A program made the translations under genes and the position numbers. 64,000 nt of DNA from Streptantibioticus parmotrematis (GTDB lineage: Bacteria > Actinomycetota > Actinomycetes > Streptomycetales > Streptomycetaceae). Below are positions 1-8,601 of this stretch, piece after piece. Position 1 is the stretch's first letter. Every line of letters starts with the position of its first letter. The DNA is taken from contig NZ_JAINVZ010000011.1 of assembly GCF_019890615.1 (NCBI RefSeq), forward strand, positions 124,001-188,000, written 5' to 3'. Below the pieces are notes generated by a model, which did not search any database, was not told the origin of the DNA, and worked only from the letters and a program-made list of their open reading frames with translations.

Positions 1-1
1 G

Positions 2-367
2 CCGGACAGCCCTGACGCCTCCCACGACCTCGTCGCGGACAACGACGGCCGGATGGAGGACTTCGAGGACTTCTGGGAGATGGGCGAGGACAAGCCGGAG
101 CAGCTGGAGGAGGAGGGCAGCCGCCTCGTCGCCTGGGGATCCACCTACAGCGGCGAGGTGCTGTACTGGCTGGTGCGGCCCGGTGCGTCACCGGACGCCT
201 GGACCGTGATGGTCAACGAGTCGCGCGGCCCGCGCTGGGAGCACCACGACCTGACCTGCACCGCGTTCCTCGCCGGAGTCCTGACCGGCCGGGTGCGCTC
301 CGGGATCCTCGCCTCCCGGCTCCCGGCCCCCGAGCACTCCTTCCGCCCGGTCGGCGCCGAGGCCTGA
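2..367 (+). CDS. SMI1/KNR4 family protein, C-terminal part
   Basis: The reading frame is open from base 2, so the gene begins left of the window and only about 121 C-terminal residues are seen. The acidic helix with DFWEMG, followed by LVAWGSTYSGEVLYWL and a WTVMVNE strand, is the pattern of SMI1/KNR4 superfamily proteins. In bacteria these often act as immunity or scaffold proteins, but many stand-alone Streptomyces copies have no known role. An internal ATG at 53 is in frame but would cut into the domain. The family call is by pattern only; nothing nearby identifies a partner. Confidence 0.65.
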   Translation, partial: PDSPDASHDLVADNDGRMEDFEDFWEMGEDKPEQLEEEGSRLVAWGSTYSGEVLYWLVRPGASPDAWTVMVNESRGPRWEHHDLTCTAFLAGVLTGRVRSGILASRLPAPEHSFRPVGAEA

Positions 368-380
368 GGCGGCGCGCCCG

Positions 381-1148
381 TCAGCCGGTGACCGCGCGCA
401 GCCGCCAGCAGTGGCAGGCCATCGGGAGGGGGAGCGTGCCGGTGTCGGTGGCCGTGAGGGCGCGGAAACGGGAGCGGATCGCGGCGGCGAACTCCTCGCG
501 GCGGTCGGGCGGTTGGGTCAGGTAGCCGCTGTACGTGGTGAACATGCCGACCAGTTCGTCGGCCGTCACCCGCGTCTCCCACCGCACCGCGTGCGACTCC
601 ACGTCGGTGAACGGCGCGCCCTCCGGCAGCCAGAGGTGTTCCGTCATGTGCTGGATCGTACGGCCCACCCGGTCGCCGGAACCGAGGAAGCCGGCCACGT
701 AGGCGTCGAGTTCGGCGACCCACGCCACGCTCCGGTCACGCCGGGTCCACAGGATGCCGAGCGTGCCGCCGGGACGCAGGACGCGGGCGATCTCCGGCAG
801 GGCGCGGGCGGGGTCCATCCAGTGCCAGGCGGCCGAGACCAGCACGGCGTCCACCCGCGCGTCCGGCAGCGGCACCGCCTCCGCCGTGCCCTCCAGCGCG
901 ACCGCCCCCGGGCAGGCCTGAGCCAGCACCTCGCGCATCCGCGAGTCCGGGTCGACCGCCACCACGTCCGCGACGCGCCCCGCCAGCACCCGGGTCAGCA
1001 GTCCGGTGCCCGCGCCCAGGTCCAGCACCGACCCGCAGCCCGGCGGCAGCAGCCAGTCGACCGCCTCGGGCGGCGGGCCCGGCCGGTAGCGGTCGTAGGT
1101 GCGGGCCGCCGCCCCGAAGGACGTGGCCAGTCCGGTGTGCTCGTTCAT
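381..1148 (-). CDS. Class I SAM-dependent methyltransferase
   Basis: A 255-residue cytosolic methyltransferase of the Methyltransf_11 type. Motif I is VLDLGAGTGLLTRVLAG near residues 40-55, followed by the acidic VVAVDPD that binds the SAM ribose. VLVSAAWHWMDPARALPEIARVLRPGG around 105-130 is the post-motif II/III region. Substrate unknown; the AAWHWMD signature is common in actinobacterial small-molecule or biotin-like methyltransferases. It lies 63 bp downstream of cvnC in the same direction, in the place where a conservon normally has its GTPase gene cvnD, so it may be co-transcribed with the conservon. The gap holds a 9-bp tandem repeat. Confidence 0.85.
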   Translation of the reverse strand: MNEHTGLATSFGAAARTYDRYRPGPPPEAVDWLLPPGCGSVLDLGAGTGLLTRVLAGRVADVVAVDPDSRMREVLAQACPGAVALEGTAEAVPLPDARVDAVLVSAAWHWMDPARALPEIARVLRPGGTLGILWTRRDRSVAWVAELDAYVAGFLGSGDRVGRTIQHMTEHLWLPEGAPFTDVESHAVRWETRVTADELVGMFTTYSGYLTQPPDRREEFAAAIRSRFRALTATDTGTLPLPMACHCWRLRAVTG

Positions 1149-1160
1149 CCCGCGTCGCCT

Positions 1161-1196
1161 TCGTTCTCCTCGTTCTCTTCGTTCTCCTCGTTCTCT
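1161..1196. repeat. Tandem repeat, 4 x 9 bp, between cvnC and methyltransferase
   Basis: Four head-to-tail copies alternating TCGTTCTCC and TCGTTCTCT. On the transcribed (minus) strand this is a purine-rich run (GAACGAGGA and so on) directly ahead of the methyltransferase start at 1148. It may affect ribosome loading, but the Shine-Dalgarno-like parts sit somewhat far from the ATG. Confidence 0.85.
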
Positions 1197-1211
1197 TCGG
1201 CCCCCCAGGCC

Positions 1212-1610
1212 TTACAGCCCGCGTAATCCGACCAAGACCCGTTCCAGCAGTGTGATGTCCGGGACGCCCTCCGCGTGGCCGGGCTGCATCACGTGGACCA
1301 GGCCGCTCTCCGCCATGTCGCCCACCAGGACGCGGGCCACGCCCAGCGGCATCTTCAGCAGGGCGGCGATCTCCGCGACCGACTTCAACTCCACGCACAG
1401 CCGGCAGATCGCGCGCTTCTCCGGCGCGAGCCGCGCCCCGCCGTACGGCACGTGCGGGCTGGTGCTGACCAGAGCCTCGATCGCCAGCTGGTACCGCGCC
1501 TGCGTCCGGCCGCCGGTGACGGCGTACGGTCGCACGAACGGTGACGACCTGTGGTCTCCACTCACGACTGCCCATCCTTCCCCACGTGGCCGGGGCGATC
1601 GGCCCTCCAC
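1212..1610 (-). CDS. cvnC: CvnC, DUF742 conservon protein
   Basis: A 132-residue DUF742 protein, third member of a conservon, the four-gene module (kinase-like CvnA, roadblock CvnB, DUF742 CvnC, GTPase CvnD) thought to form a membrane-linked signalling complex resembling eukaryotic G-protein systems. Diagnostic stretches are SSPFVRPYAVTGGRT near residues 22-36 and a winged-helix-like core (CRLCVELKSVAEIAALLKMPLGVARVLVGDM) ending in LLERVLVGLRGL. It ends in the rare (here) TAA stop and lies 13 bp behind cvnB. No GTPase gene follows it, so the conservon is incomplete at this locus. Confidence 0.92.
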   Translation of the reverse strand: MEGRSPRPRGEGWAVVSGDHRSSPFVRPYAVTGGRTQARYQLAIEALVSTSPHVPYGGARLAPEKRAICRLCVELKSVAEIAALLKMPLGVARVLVGDMAESGLVHVMQPGHAEGVPDITLLERVLVGLRGL

Positions 1611-1623
1611 ACGTTCGTCACGT

Positions 1624-2046
1624 TCATCCGGCCAACGCGCCCTGCAACTCGGCGCGCACGTTCGGCGTCAGCACCTCGCCGGTGCGCTCCACCATCAGCG
1701 TCATCTCGTAACCGACCAGCTTCAGGTCGCAGTTGGGCGAGGAGAGCACCGTCAGCACCGAGCCGTCGCTGATCGCCGCCACGAACAGGTACCCGTGCTG
1801 CATCTCCACGACGGTCCTGGTCACGGACCCGGCGTCGAAGACGGTCGCGGCCCCCGTCGTCAGCCCGGCCAGCCCCGAGGCCACCGCCGCGAGCTGGTCG
1901 CCGCGCTCCTTCGGCAGCGCCTGCGACGCGGCCAGCTGGACCCCGTCCGAGGAGACCACCACCGCGTGCGCGACTCCGGGGACGCGGTCCACGAACCTGG
2001 CGATCAGCCAGTTCAGGTTCTGCGCCGCCTCGCTCAGCTCGGCCAT
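1624..2046 (-). CDS. cvnB: CvnB, roadblock/LC7 protein
   Basis: A 140-residue roadblock/LC7 domain protein covering essentially the whole polypeptide: NLNWLIARFVDRVPGVAHAVVVSSDGVQLAAS at the N-terminus, then RGDQLAAVASGLAGLTTGAA and GYLFVAAISDGSVLTVL. Roadblock proteins dimerise and, in conservons and MglB-like systems, contact small GTPases; here the expected GTPase partner is not adjacent. The ATG at 2046 starts the conserved helix. It is second in the cvnA-cvnB-cvnC unit, with 150 bp between cvnA and this gene. Confidence 0.93.
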   Translation of the reverse strand: MAELSEAAQNLNWLIARFVDRVPGVAHAVVVSSDGVQLAASQALPKERGDQLAAVASGLAGLTTGAATVFDAGSVTRTVVEMQHGYLFVAAISDGSVLTVLSSPNCDLKLVGYEMTLMVERTGEVLTPNVRAELQGALAG

Positions 2047-2196
2047 GGGGACTCCTAGGGATCGACGTGGTCAGCGTCTTGCACGCCTCGGCCCACCGGG
2101 GGCCCGACGACGCGGGGGTGCGGGCGGCCGGTCGACGGCCCGGGGTCGCGGCGCGGCGCGCGGGGCCCGCCCGGCTCGCCGTGCGTCCGGTCCGGC

Positions 2197-5037
2197 TCAC
2201 CGCGCGTCCGATTCGCCCGGGCCCGCGCCCGTCCCACGGCCGCCGCCCGTCTCGTCGAGGCCGTGCCGTACGCCCTGCCGGAAGTTGGACAGGCGCTGCT
2301 TGAGCCGTTCGGCGGCCTCCGCCGAACGCAGGGGCTGCGGCTGGGGCCGCGGGGCCCTCGCGGGGGGCGCCATCTGCTGGCGCTGGGCGGGCGGGATGCC
2401 CCGCACCCGGCGCGGCAGTTGCGGTCGCCCGGCGTCGAAGGCCTGCGGCGGTTGCGCCGGGGGCTGGGCGGGCCTGCTGTGCTCGGGCGGCACGCCGTGC
2501 CCCGGCCGCCGTCGTGGCAGCGGCGCCCCGCCCTGCTGCTCGTGGCCGTACCACTCCGACTCGATCGCCTCGAAGATCGGCAGGCGTGGGGCGGGCTGCC
2601 CGGCGGACGGAGGCGCCGAAGGCGGTTGCGACGGCGGGGGCGGCGGATCGGTGAAGGCGTGGACGCCGTCCGGCTCGGTGCCCTGCGGCTGCTCCTCGAA
2701 CCACGTGAAGTCCGCGCCCGGGTAGGCGTTCTGGGGTTCCGGCGTCTCCGGCTCCTCCTCGTGGAACCAGCCGAACCCCTCGCGCGCCGGGGCCCCGCGG
2801 TGCTCGCGCACCAGCCGCTCGAACGCCGCGTCGTCCTCCGGCTCGTCGGGGAAGGCTTCCTCCGTGAAAGCCCGCTCTGTGAAGGCCTGCTCGCCGAGCG
2901 CCTGTTGCGGGTGGGCCCGCTCGCCGCCGAGCATCCCGCTCAGTCCGGTCGGCGCGTCGTACGTGCCAGGGCGCATCGCCAGGTCGAACGCCGTGCCCGC
3001 GTCGCTGTCCACCTCGCTCGCCGCCTTCAGCAGCGACATCGGCAGCGTCACCAAGGCGCTGACGCCACCGGTCGCCGCGCGCTCCAGCCCCACCCGCACC
3101 CGGTACTTGGACGCCAGCCGCCCGACGACGAACAGGCCCATCCGCCGGGAGATCGACACGTCGACCACCGGGGGCTCGGCGAGGCGTTCGTTGACCTCGG
3201 CCAGTTCCTCGGGCGACATGCCCAGGCCCGCGTCGGTGATCTCCACGAGCACCGCGCCGTAGCCCAGCGTCGTCGCGCCGACGACCACCTCGGTGTCGGG
3301 AGCGGAGAACTCGGCCGCGTTCTCGATGAGTTCGGCGATCAGGTGCACCACGTCGGTCGCGGCGTGCCCGGCCAGCGCGATGTCCGGCAGCTCGGTGACG
3401 GTGACGCGTTCGTACTGCTCGACCTCGGCGGTGGCGGCGCGGACCACGTCCAGCAGCAGCACCGGGCGGTTCCAGCGGCGGCCCTGCTCCTCGCCCGCGA
3501 GGACGAGCAGGTTCTCGTTGTTGCGGCGCATGCGGGTGGCGAGGTGGTCGAGTTTGAAGAGGCTCTCCAGCCGTCCCGGGTTCTGCTCACCGCCCTCCAG
3601 CTCGTCGATGAGCCGCAGTTGGCGCTGCACGAGGCTCTCGCTGCGCCGCGAGAGGTTGGTGAACATGGCGTTGACGTTGCCGCGCATCATCGCCTGCTCG
3701 GCGGCGAGCCGCACCGCCTCGGAGTGCACCCGGTCGAAGGCCCGCGCCACCTGCCCGACCTCGTCGCGCGAGCGCACCCCGATCGGCCGCACCCGCATCA
3801 GGTCCTCGGCCTCGCCCGGATCGGCGAACCTGGCGTCGCCGAGCCTGCGCACCACGTCCGGCAGCCGCTGGTCGGCGATCTCCAGCGCCGAGCCGCGCAG
3901 CGCCCGCAGCGGGCGGACCACCGAGCGGGCCAGCACGGTGGCGCCGAGGAGCGACAGGAGCACCACGGCCACGATGATCGCGACGTTCTCGTACAGCTCC
4001 TTGCGGCCCGCGTCCAGCAGGTGCGAGGCGCGCTGCGTCATCGCGGCGATGACCCGGGCCTGGATGCTCCGGATCGCGTTCACCTTGACGGTCATCGCCT
4101 GGTACGCGCTCTGTTCGCCGGTGCCCAGGCTGCTGAGCGGGGTGCCCTCCTGCGCCGCGTCGGTGACCGCCTGAAGGGTGCCGTCCGCCGCGCCGATCTC
4201 GTTGCCGCTGACGGTGGACTGGTAGAGGTTGACGATCCCGGCCGGCGCGTCGTTGGCGATGGCGTCGTAGGCGCTGGTGAACTGCGCCTGGGCCTGCTCC
4301 AGTTCCTGCTTCTGCTCCAGGGTGAAGCCGCCGCTGCGCAACACGCCGACCAGGTAGCCGCGTTCGACGGAGGTCTGTTCCTCGGCCTGCTCGACGTTCG
4401 CGAGCGTGGCGACCAGGTTGCCGAGGGTGTGGTCGGTGGTGTTGACGGACAGCTGGTCGCCGAAGTCCATCAGGTCGTCGATGATCGTGGTGTACGCGGT
4501 GAAGGCGGGCGCGACCGTGCCCAGCCGCACCACGGAGGCGCGCAGCGGCGCCAGGTCCCCGAGCCTGGCCTCGGCGCGGTCGCCCAACTGCCGGGTGGCG
4601 GGCGGCAGGTCGGCGACGCCGCGGTGGTAGCGGTCCAGCGCGGTGGTGAGCGCCCCGGCGGCCGTGTCGGTGGCCTGCTGCGCCCGGGCGAGTGAGGCGT
4701 CGCCGTGGACGCCGCTGCCGGTGAGCGCGACCTCGGTCAGGTCGCGTTCCTCGCCGACCTGGTTGACGAGCGTGGAGATCCGCTGGGCCAGGAGCGCCTG
4801 GTCGCGCAGGTCGCCGACGGCGCGCAGGGTGCCCAGGTCGGTCACGACGCGGACACCGGCGAGCGGGATGATGGCGATCAGGGGGACGAGGACGAGCAGC
4901 AGCATGCGGTTGCGCAGCCGCCAGTCGCCCAGCTTCCAGCCGCCGCGCCGTCGCGTTAATCGGGCGTGCGGCGTCGGCTGGGGCCGGTGGTCGTCAAGGG
5001 GTGCCCGGCCCCGGGGGGTCGCCGGTCGTCCGTCCAC
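2197..5037 (-). CDS. cvnA: CvnA, NIT-domain sensor histidine kinase-like protein
   Basis: A 946-residue membrane sensor. After a basic N-terminus comes a transmembrane segment (about 44-66, RMLLLVLVPLIAIIPLAGV), an extracytoplasmic NIT (nitrate/nitrite-sensing type) domain to about 345, a second membrane segment (VAIIVAVVLLSLLGATVLA), a HAMP linker, a degenerate H-box (FKLDHLATRMRRN) and a HATPase_c domain (LIENAAEFSAPDT, ITDAGLGMSPEEL, GLFVVGRLA). The last 240 residues are a proline-rich, probably disordered tail. Leucine 27 is encoded by TTA (plus-strand 4957-4959), upstream of the first membrane helix with no plausible later start, so translation should need the bldA tRNA. It heads the conservon and is divergent from the ABC importer. 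Confidence 0.92.
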   Translation of the reverse strand: MDGRPATPRGRAPLDDHRPQPTPHARLTRRRGGWKLGDWRLRNRMLLLVLVPLIAIIPLAGVRVVTDLGTLRAVGDLRDQALLAQRISTLVNQVGEERDLTEVALTGSGVHGDASLARAQQATDTAAGALTTALDRYHRGVADLPPATRQLGDRAEARLGDLAPLRASVVRLGTVAPAFTAYTTIIDDLMDFGDQLSVNTTDHTLGNLVATLANVEQAEEQTSVERGYLVGVLRSGGFTLEQKQELEQAQAQFTSAYDAIANDAPAGIVNLYQSTVSGNEIGAADGTLQAVTDAAQEGTPLSSLGTGEQSAYQAMTVKVNAIRSIQARVIAAMTQRASHLLDAGRKELYENVAIIVAVVLLSLLGATVLARSVVRPLRALRGSALEIADQRLPDVVRRLGDARFADPGEAEDLMRVRPIGVRSRDEVGQVARAFDRVHSEAVRLAAEQAMMRGNVNAMFTNLSRRSESLVQRQLRLIDELEGGEQNPGRLESLFKLDHLATRMRRNNENLLVLAGEEQGRRWNRPVLLLDVVRAATAEVEQYERVTVTELPDIALAGHAATDVVHLIAELIENAAEFSAPDTEVVVGATTLGYGAVLVEITDAGLGMSPEELAEVNERLAEPPVVDVSISRRMGLFVVGRLASKYRVRVGLERAATGGVSALVTLPMSLLKAASEVDSDAGTAFDLAMRPGTYDAPTGLSGMLGGERAHPQQALGEQAFTERAFTEEAFPDEPEDDAAFERLVREHRGAPAREGFGWFHEEEPETPEPQNAYPGADFTWFEEQPQGTEPDGVHAFTDPPPPPSQPPSAPPSAGQPAPRLPIFEAIESEWYGHEQQGGAPLPRRRPGHGVPPEHSRPAQPPAQPPQAFDAGRPQLPRRVRGIPPAQRQQMAPPARAPRPQPQPLRSAEAAERLKQRLSNFRQGVRHGLDETGGGRGTGAGPGESDAR

Positions 5038-5509
5038 TGACCCTCGCTACGTCGTCGCCCTGGCACCCGGCCTCGGTTCGGTGCCCTCGGTTTCGGTGCG
5101 ACGCCCGCGGTCGGTGTGCCACGGCGGTACGTCCGTCGGTGTCGACATCGGTACGTGCTGTGCGCTGTGTCGTCGCGGAGACGCATTCCAACACACCCCG
5201 GAGCCGCCGTAAAGCGTGCGCGCGGCAAGGAATCCGGCGCACGCGGCCGCCACCGCCGCCGGGGGGCGGGCCGCGGTTCCGGACCGCGCGGCCGGGATGC
5301 GGCCCTGACGTCGGATATCGGACGGGTGAGTCACAGGACACCCGTTCGTGACGCGGGCATACGACGACCGATGTGATTTCTCATTCAACTAGCCTGCCGC
5401 CAGAGGGCGGAATCACCCCGGTGATGCGAACGGCGCCCACCCGGACGCCTGTTCGCCCTGGGAACAGGGAGGCTGTTGCGCACGCCCGGGATCTGGCAGC
5501 CTCACGCGG
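5038..5509. other. Intergenic region between divergent cvnA and ABC importer
   Basis: 472 bp without a convincing gene. It holds GC-rich hairpins (for example CGCGGT/ACCGCG arms at 5272-5277 and 5283-5288) and a relatively AT-rich patch near 5371-5392 that probably contains the divergent promoters. A weak minus-strand promoter can be drawn (TTGAAT over 5383-5388, TCGTAT over 5359-5364, 18-bp spacer), but it is not strong. No operator stands out. Confidence 0.5.
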
Positions 5510-6370
5510 GTGAGGACTGAATTACGGCAGGACCCCGAACCGGAACCGGACGCCGCCCGGCAGCCGGTGACACCCGTCCCGATCGTGCTGGACGGCGTCA
5601 CCAAGCGCTTCGCCTCCCCACGCGGCGAGCACCGTGAGGCGGTGCGCGACGTGTCGTTCCGCGTGGAGCCCGGCTCGTTCACAGCCGTCATCGGGCCCAC
5701 CGGCTGCGGCAAGTCGACGCTGCTGTCGCTGATCTGCGGCACCGAACGCCCCGAAAGCGGAACGGTGTCGGTGGACGGCCGCCCGGTCGACGGCATCGGG
5801 CAGGACATCGGCTTCGTCTTCCAGACCGACGCGGTCTTCCCCTGGAAGACGGTGCTGGGCAACGTCGCCGCCGGCCCCCGCTTCCGGGGCGTGCCGCGCG
5901 CCCGGGCCCAGGCGCTGGCGGCGGACTGGGTGCGACGGGTGGGGCTCGCCGGTTTCGAGCGCTACCACCCGCACCAGCTCTCCGGCGGCATGCGCAAGCG
6001 CGTCGCCCTCGCCCAGACACTGGTCAACCGGCCGCGGGTGCTGCTGATGGACGAACCGTTCTCCGGCCTCGACGTGCAGACCCGGCAGATCATGTCGGAC
6101 GAGCTCCTGTCCCTGTGGGAACTGACCCGCCCCTCGGTCGTGTTCGTCACCCACGACCTGGAGGAGGCGATCACGCTCGCCGACAAGGTCGTCGTGCTGA
6201 CCGCGGGACCGGCCACGGTCAAGGAGGAGTTCGACATCGACCTGCCCCGGCCGCGCGACGCCCGCGAGATCCGCCACCACCCCGACTTCGTCCGCCTGCA
6301 CGAGCTGGTGTGGAAGGCGCTGCGCGACGAGGTGCGGGTGGCCTACGAACGCGGCCTGGGGGCGGCGTGA
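5510..6370 (+). CDS. ABC importer ATPase, nitrate/sulfonate/taurine type
   Basis: A 286-residue cytosolic ATPase of the SsuB/TauB/NrtD class that would energise uptake through the permease encoded next. Walker A is GPTGCGKST (about residue 64), the signature is LSGGMRKRVALAQ, Walker B is RVLLMDEPFSGLD and the switch histidine is in FVTHDLEEA. The C-terminal IDLPRPRD stretch is typical of this class. Start GTG at 5510. Codon 5 is TTA (5522-5524), which in streptomycetes makes translation depend on bldA. The stop overlaps the permease GTG by 4 bp (GTGA). Confidence 0.93.
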   Translation: MRTELRQDPEPEPDAARQPVTPVPIVLDGVTKRFASPRGEHREAVRDVSFRVEPGSFTAVIGPTGCGKSTLLSLICGTERPESGTVSVDGRPVDGIGQDIGFVFQTDAVFPWKTVLGNVAAGPRFRGVPRARAQALAADWVRRVGLAGFERYHPHQLSGGMRKRVALAQTLVNRPRVLLMDEPFSGLDVQTRQIMSDELLSLWELTRPSVVFVTHDLEEAITLADKVVVLTAGPATVKEEFDIDLPRPRDAREIRHHPDFVRLHELVWKALRDEVRVAYERGLGAA

Positions 6371-7281
6371 ACGGGAAGAGCGCGGGCGGGAGCACGCGGA
6401 GCGCGGGCGCGAGGACGGTGCCGGACGTCGCGGGGGCCGCGCAGGCCGGAGCGGTCGTGCCCGGCGGCGCGGCCACCGTTCGCCGCACCCGGTTACGCGG
6501 ACGGGCCCTGGTCGTCGCGGTCGGGCGCGTCGCGGTGCTCGTGGTCTTCCTCGGCACGTGGCAGCTGCTCGCCGCCACCCACACCATCGACACCTTCTAC
6601 TTCGGCCGGCCCTCCGGCATCTGGGACCGGCTGGAGACCTGGATCCGGCACGGCACCTCCCAGGGCCCGCTGCTCACCCAGGTCTGGGTCACCCTCCAGG
6701 AGACCCTGCTCGGCTTCGGCATCGGCACCACGCTGGGCGTCGTCTGCGGGATCGCGCTCGGCAGGATGCGGCTCGCGGCCGACATCCTCGCGCCGTACAT
6801 CAAGACCCTCAACTCCATCCCGCGCATCGTCCTCGGCTCGGTGTTCGCGATCTGGTTCGGCCTCGGCATCGGCTCCAAGGTCGCGCTCGCGGTGGTGCTG
6901 GTCTTCTTCGGCGTCTTCTTCAACGCCTTCCAGGGCGCCCGGGAGGTCGACCGGGCGCTGATCGCCAACGCCCGGGTGCTGGGGGCCGGTCCGGTGCAGG
7001 TGACCTGGCAGGTGGTCGTGCCGTCCGCGCTCAGCTGGATCACCACCAGCCTGCACGTCGCCTTCGGGTTCGCCGTCACCGGCGCGATCGTCGGCGAACT
7101 GCTGGGCGCACAGCAGGGATTGGGCCTGCTGATCTCGCAGGCGCAGGCCAACTTCGACCCCGACGGCGTCTACGCGGGCCTGGTCATCACCGCGCTGCTC
7201 GCGCTGACCGCCGAGGGCCTGATCACGCTGCTGGAGCGCCGGTTGCTGCGCTGGAGACCGCGCCCCGGCTCCAACCGCTAG
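6367..7281 (+). CDS. ABC importer permease, nitrate/sulfonate/taurine type
   Basis: A 304-residue integral membrane permease of the SsuC/TauC class with about six membrane helices after a basic cytoplasmic N-terminus. The coupling-helix EAA loop is EVDRALIANARVLGAGPVQVTWQVVVPSALSWI. The GTG at 6367 overlaps the ATPase stop and is preferred over much earlier in-frame starts inside the ATPase gene. Codon 43 is TTA (6493-6495), the second TTA in this operon. Substrate cannot be read from sequence; aromatic or aliphatic sulfonates, nitrate and thiamine-precursor-like ligands are all used by this family. Confidence 0.92.
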   Translation: MNGKSAGGSTRSAGARTVPDVAGAAQAGAVVPGGAATVRRTRLRGRALVVAVGRVAVLVVFLGTWQLLAATHTIDTFYFGRPSGIWDRLETWIRHGTSQGPLLTQVWVTLQETLLGFGIGTTLGVVCGIALGRMRLAADILAPYIKTLNSIPRIVLGSVFAIWFGLGIGSKVALAVVLVFFGVFFNAFQGAREVDRALIANARVLGAGPVQVTWQVVVPSALSWITTSLHVAFGFAVTGAIVGELLGAQQGLGLLISQAQANFDPDGVYAGLVITALLALTAEGLITLLERRLLRWRPRPGSNR

Positions 7282-7320
7282 ACGGCGAGCCGCAGTTCGC
7301 GGCGCCGACAGCCGACGACC

Positions 7321-7348
7321 CGCATCCGACGGCACGCATCCGACGGCC
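7321..7348. repeat. Tandem repeat, 2 x 14 bp
   Basis: Two copies, CGCATCCGACGGCA and CGCATCCGACGGCC, with further degenerate TCCGACG copies on both sides, in the 135-bp leader between permease and binding-protein genes. No hairpin of note. Confidence 0.7.
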
Positions 7349-7416
7349 CTGTCCGACGAGCCGTATCCGTAAGGCCCGAGTCCAGCGAACCCCACCAAAA
7401 GGAGAAGACGCATCCC

Positions 7417-8478
7417 ATGTGGCGCAAGAAGATCGCCGTCGCGGCCGCCGCCCTCGCCCTCACGACCGCGGTGTCGGGCTGTTCCGGCTCGGGCGGCGAC
7501 GGCAAGGACGGCAAGGACGCGAACGGCCTGACGTCGGCGACCATCGCCCTGTCCAACCAGCAGAACCAGAGCTACCTGCCGCTGATCCTCGCGCAGCGCC
7601 TGGGCTTCTTCCGGAAGCAGGGCCTGGACGTCAAGATCGACAACCTCCAGTCCACCAGCCAGGTCACCGACGCCCTGCTGGCAGGCCAGGTCCAGGGGAT
7701 GATCGGCTTCTACGACCACAACCTCGACCTCCAGGCCAAGGGCAAACAGACCGAGTCGGTCATCCAGCTGCTCCAGGCACCCGGCATGGTGGAGATGGCC
7801 CGCACCGACGAGTCCATCGCCTCCCCCGCCGACCTGCGCGGCAAGACCGTCGGCGTGACCGGCCTCGGCTCCTCGACCTCCTACCTGGGCGACTACCTGT
7901 CGCTGCACGACGGCATCCCGCTGGACCAGACCCACCTGGTGGCGGTCGCCGCGGGCCCGACCTTCGTCGCCGCCTTCCAGCACCACCGCGTGGACGCGGG
8001 CGTGACCACCGAGCCGACCATCTCCACCCTGCTCCAGAAGCACCTGGCGAAGATCACCACCGACATGCGCACGCTGGCCGGCACCAAGGCCGCGCTCGGC
8101 GGCCCGTACCCCGGCACCTGCCTGACCGTGCAGTCCTCCTGGGCCGCGAGCCACAAGGACGTCGTGCAGAAGATGGTCAACGCGCTCTACGCGTCGTTGC
8201 AGTGGATCGAGACGCACTCCGCGACCCAGGTCACCGAGGAGGTCCCGGCGGACTTCTACGCGGGTTCCGGCAAGCAGAACTACGTCCAGGCGCTCGCCAA
8301 CGAGATGGGCATGTACGACCCCACCGGCCAGATGCCCACCGACGCGCCGCAGACCGTGCTGCGCGTCCTGTCCGCGATCGACCCGGTGGTCAAGGGCCAC
8401 TCCATCGACGTGTCGAAGACCTACACGGACGCCTACGTGCAGCAGGCGTCGCAGGACGCGGGACACGCGGCGAAGTGA
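7417..8478 (+). CDS. ABC importer substrate-binding lipoprotein
   Basis: A 353-residue extracellular binding protein of the NMT1/SsuA type. The N-terminus MWRKKIAVAAAALALTTAVS ends in a lipobox (VSGC, Cys about 23), so it should be a lipid-anchored receptor. The mature protein starts with the expected ATIALSNQQNQSYLPLILAQRLGFF, then LLAGQVQGMIGFYDHN and ADLRGKTVGVTGLGSSTSY, the ligand-binding pattern of this group. A clear AAGGAG ribosome site precedes the ATG. It completes a three-gene importer; the upstream 135-bp spacer and the downstream hairpin terminator mark the end of the operon. Confidence 0.93.
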   Translation: MWRKKIAVAAAALALTTAVSGCSGSGGDGKDGKDANGLTSATIALSNQQNQSYLPLILAQRLGFFRKQGLDVKIDNLQSTSQVTDALLAGQVQGMIGFYDHNLDLQAKGKQTESVIQLLQAPGMVEMARTDESIASPADLRGKTVGVTGLGSSTSYLGDYLSLHDGIPLDQTHLVAVAAGPTFVAAFQHHRVDAGVTTEPTISTLLQKHLAKITTDMRTLAGTKAALGGPYPGTCLTVQSSWAASHKDVVQKMVNALYASLQWIETHSATQVTEEVPADFYAGSGKQNYVQALANEMGMYDPTGQMPTDAPQTVLRVLSAIDPVVKGHSIDVSKTYTDAYVQQASQDAGHAAK

Positions 8479-8481
8479 GCC

Positions 8482-8531
8482 GCGGCGCGCCGGGGACCGC
8501 CCGCGTCGTCCGGGCGGCTCCGGCGCGCCGC
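8482..8531 (+). terminator. Hairpin terminator after the importer operon
   Basis: GCGGCGCGCCGG (8482-8493) and CCGGCGCGCCGC (8520-8531) are perfect inverted repeats of 12 bp, with an inner CCGCCCG/CGGGCGG pair extending the stem. It begins 4 bp past the binding-protein stop. There is no T-run, as is usual in streptomycetes. Confidence 0.75.
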
Positions 8532-8601
8532 GCCCGCCCGGGCGGCGATCGCCGCCCACCGCACTGTTGCCCGCACAGCCTGATCGGAGATACTGCCCGC
8601 C

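Noticed and set aside
2699-2714. A further parS-like CCACGTGAAG inside cvnA
   Set aside because: The core CACGTGAA is present but the outer bases do not fit TGTTNCACGTGAAACA.
2263-4695. An open frame of about 810 codons on the strand opposite cvnA
   Set aside because: It is the GC-rich antisense shadow of cvnA; the product is Arg/His/Gly-rich with no domain, and there is no ribosome site.
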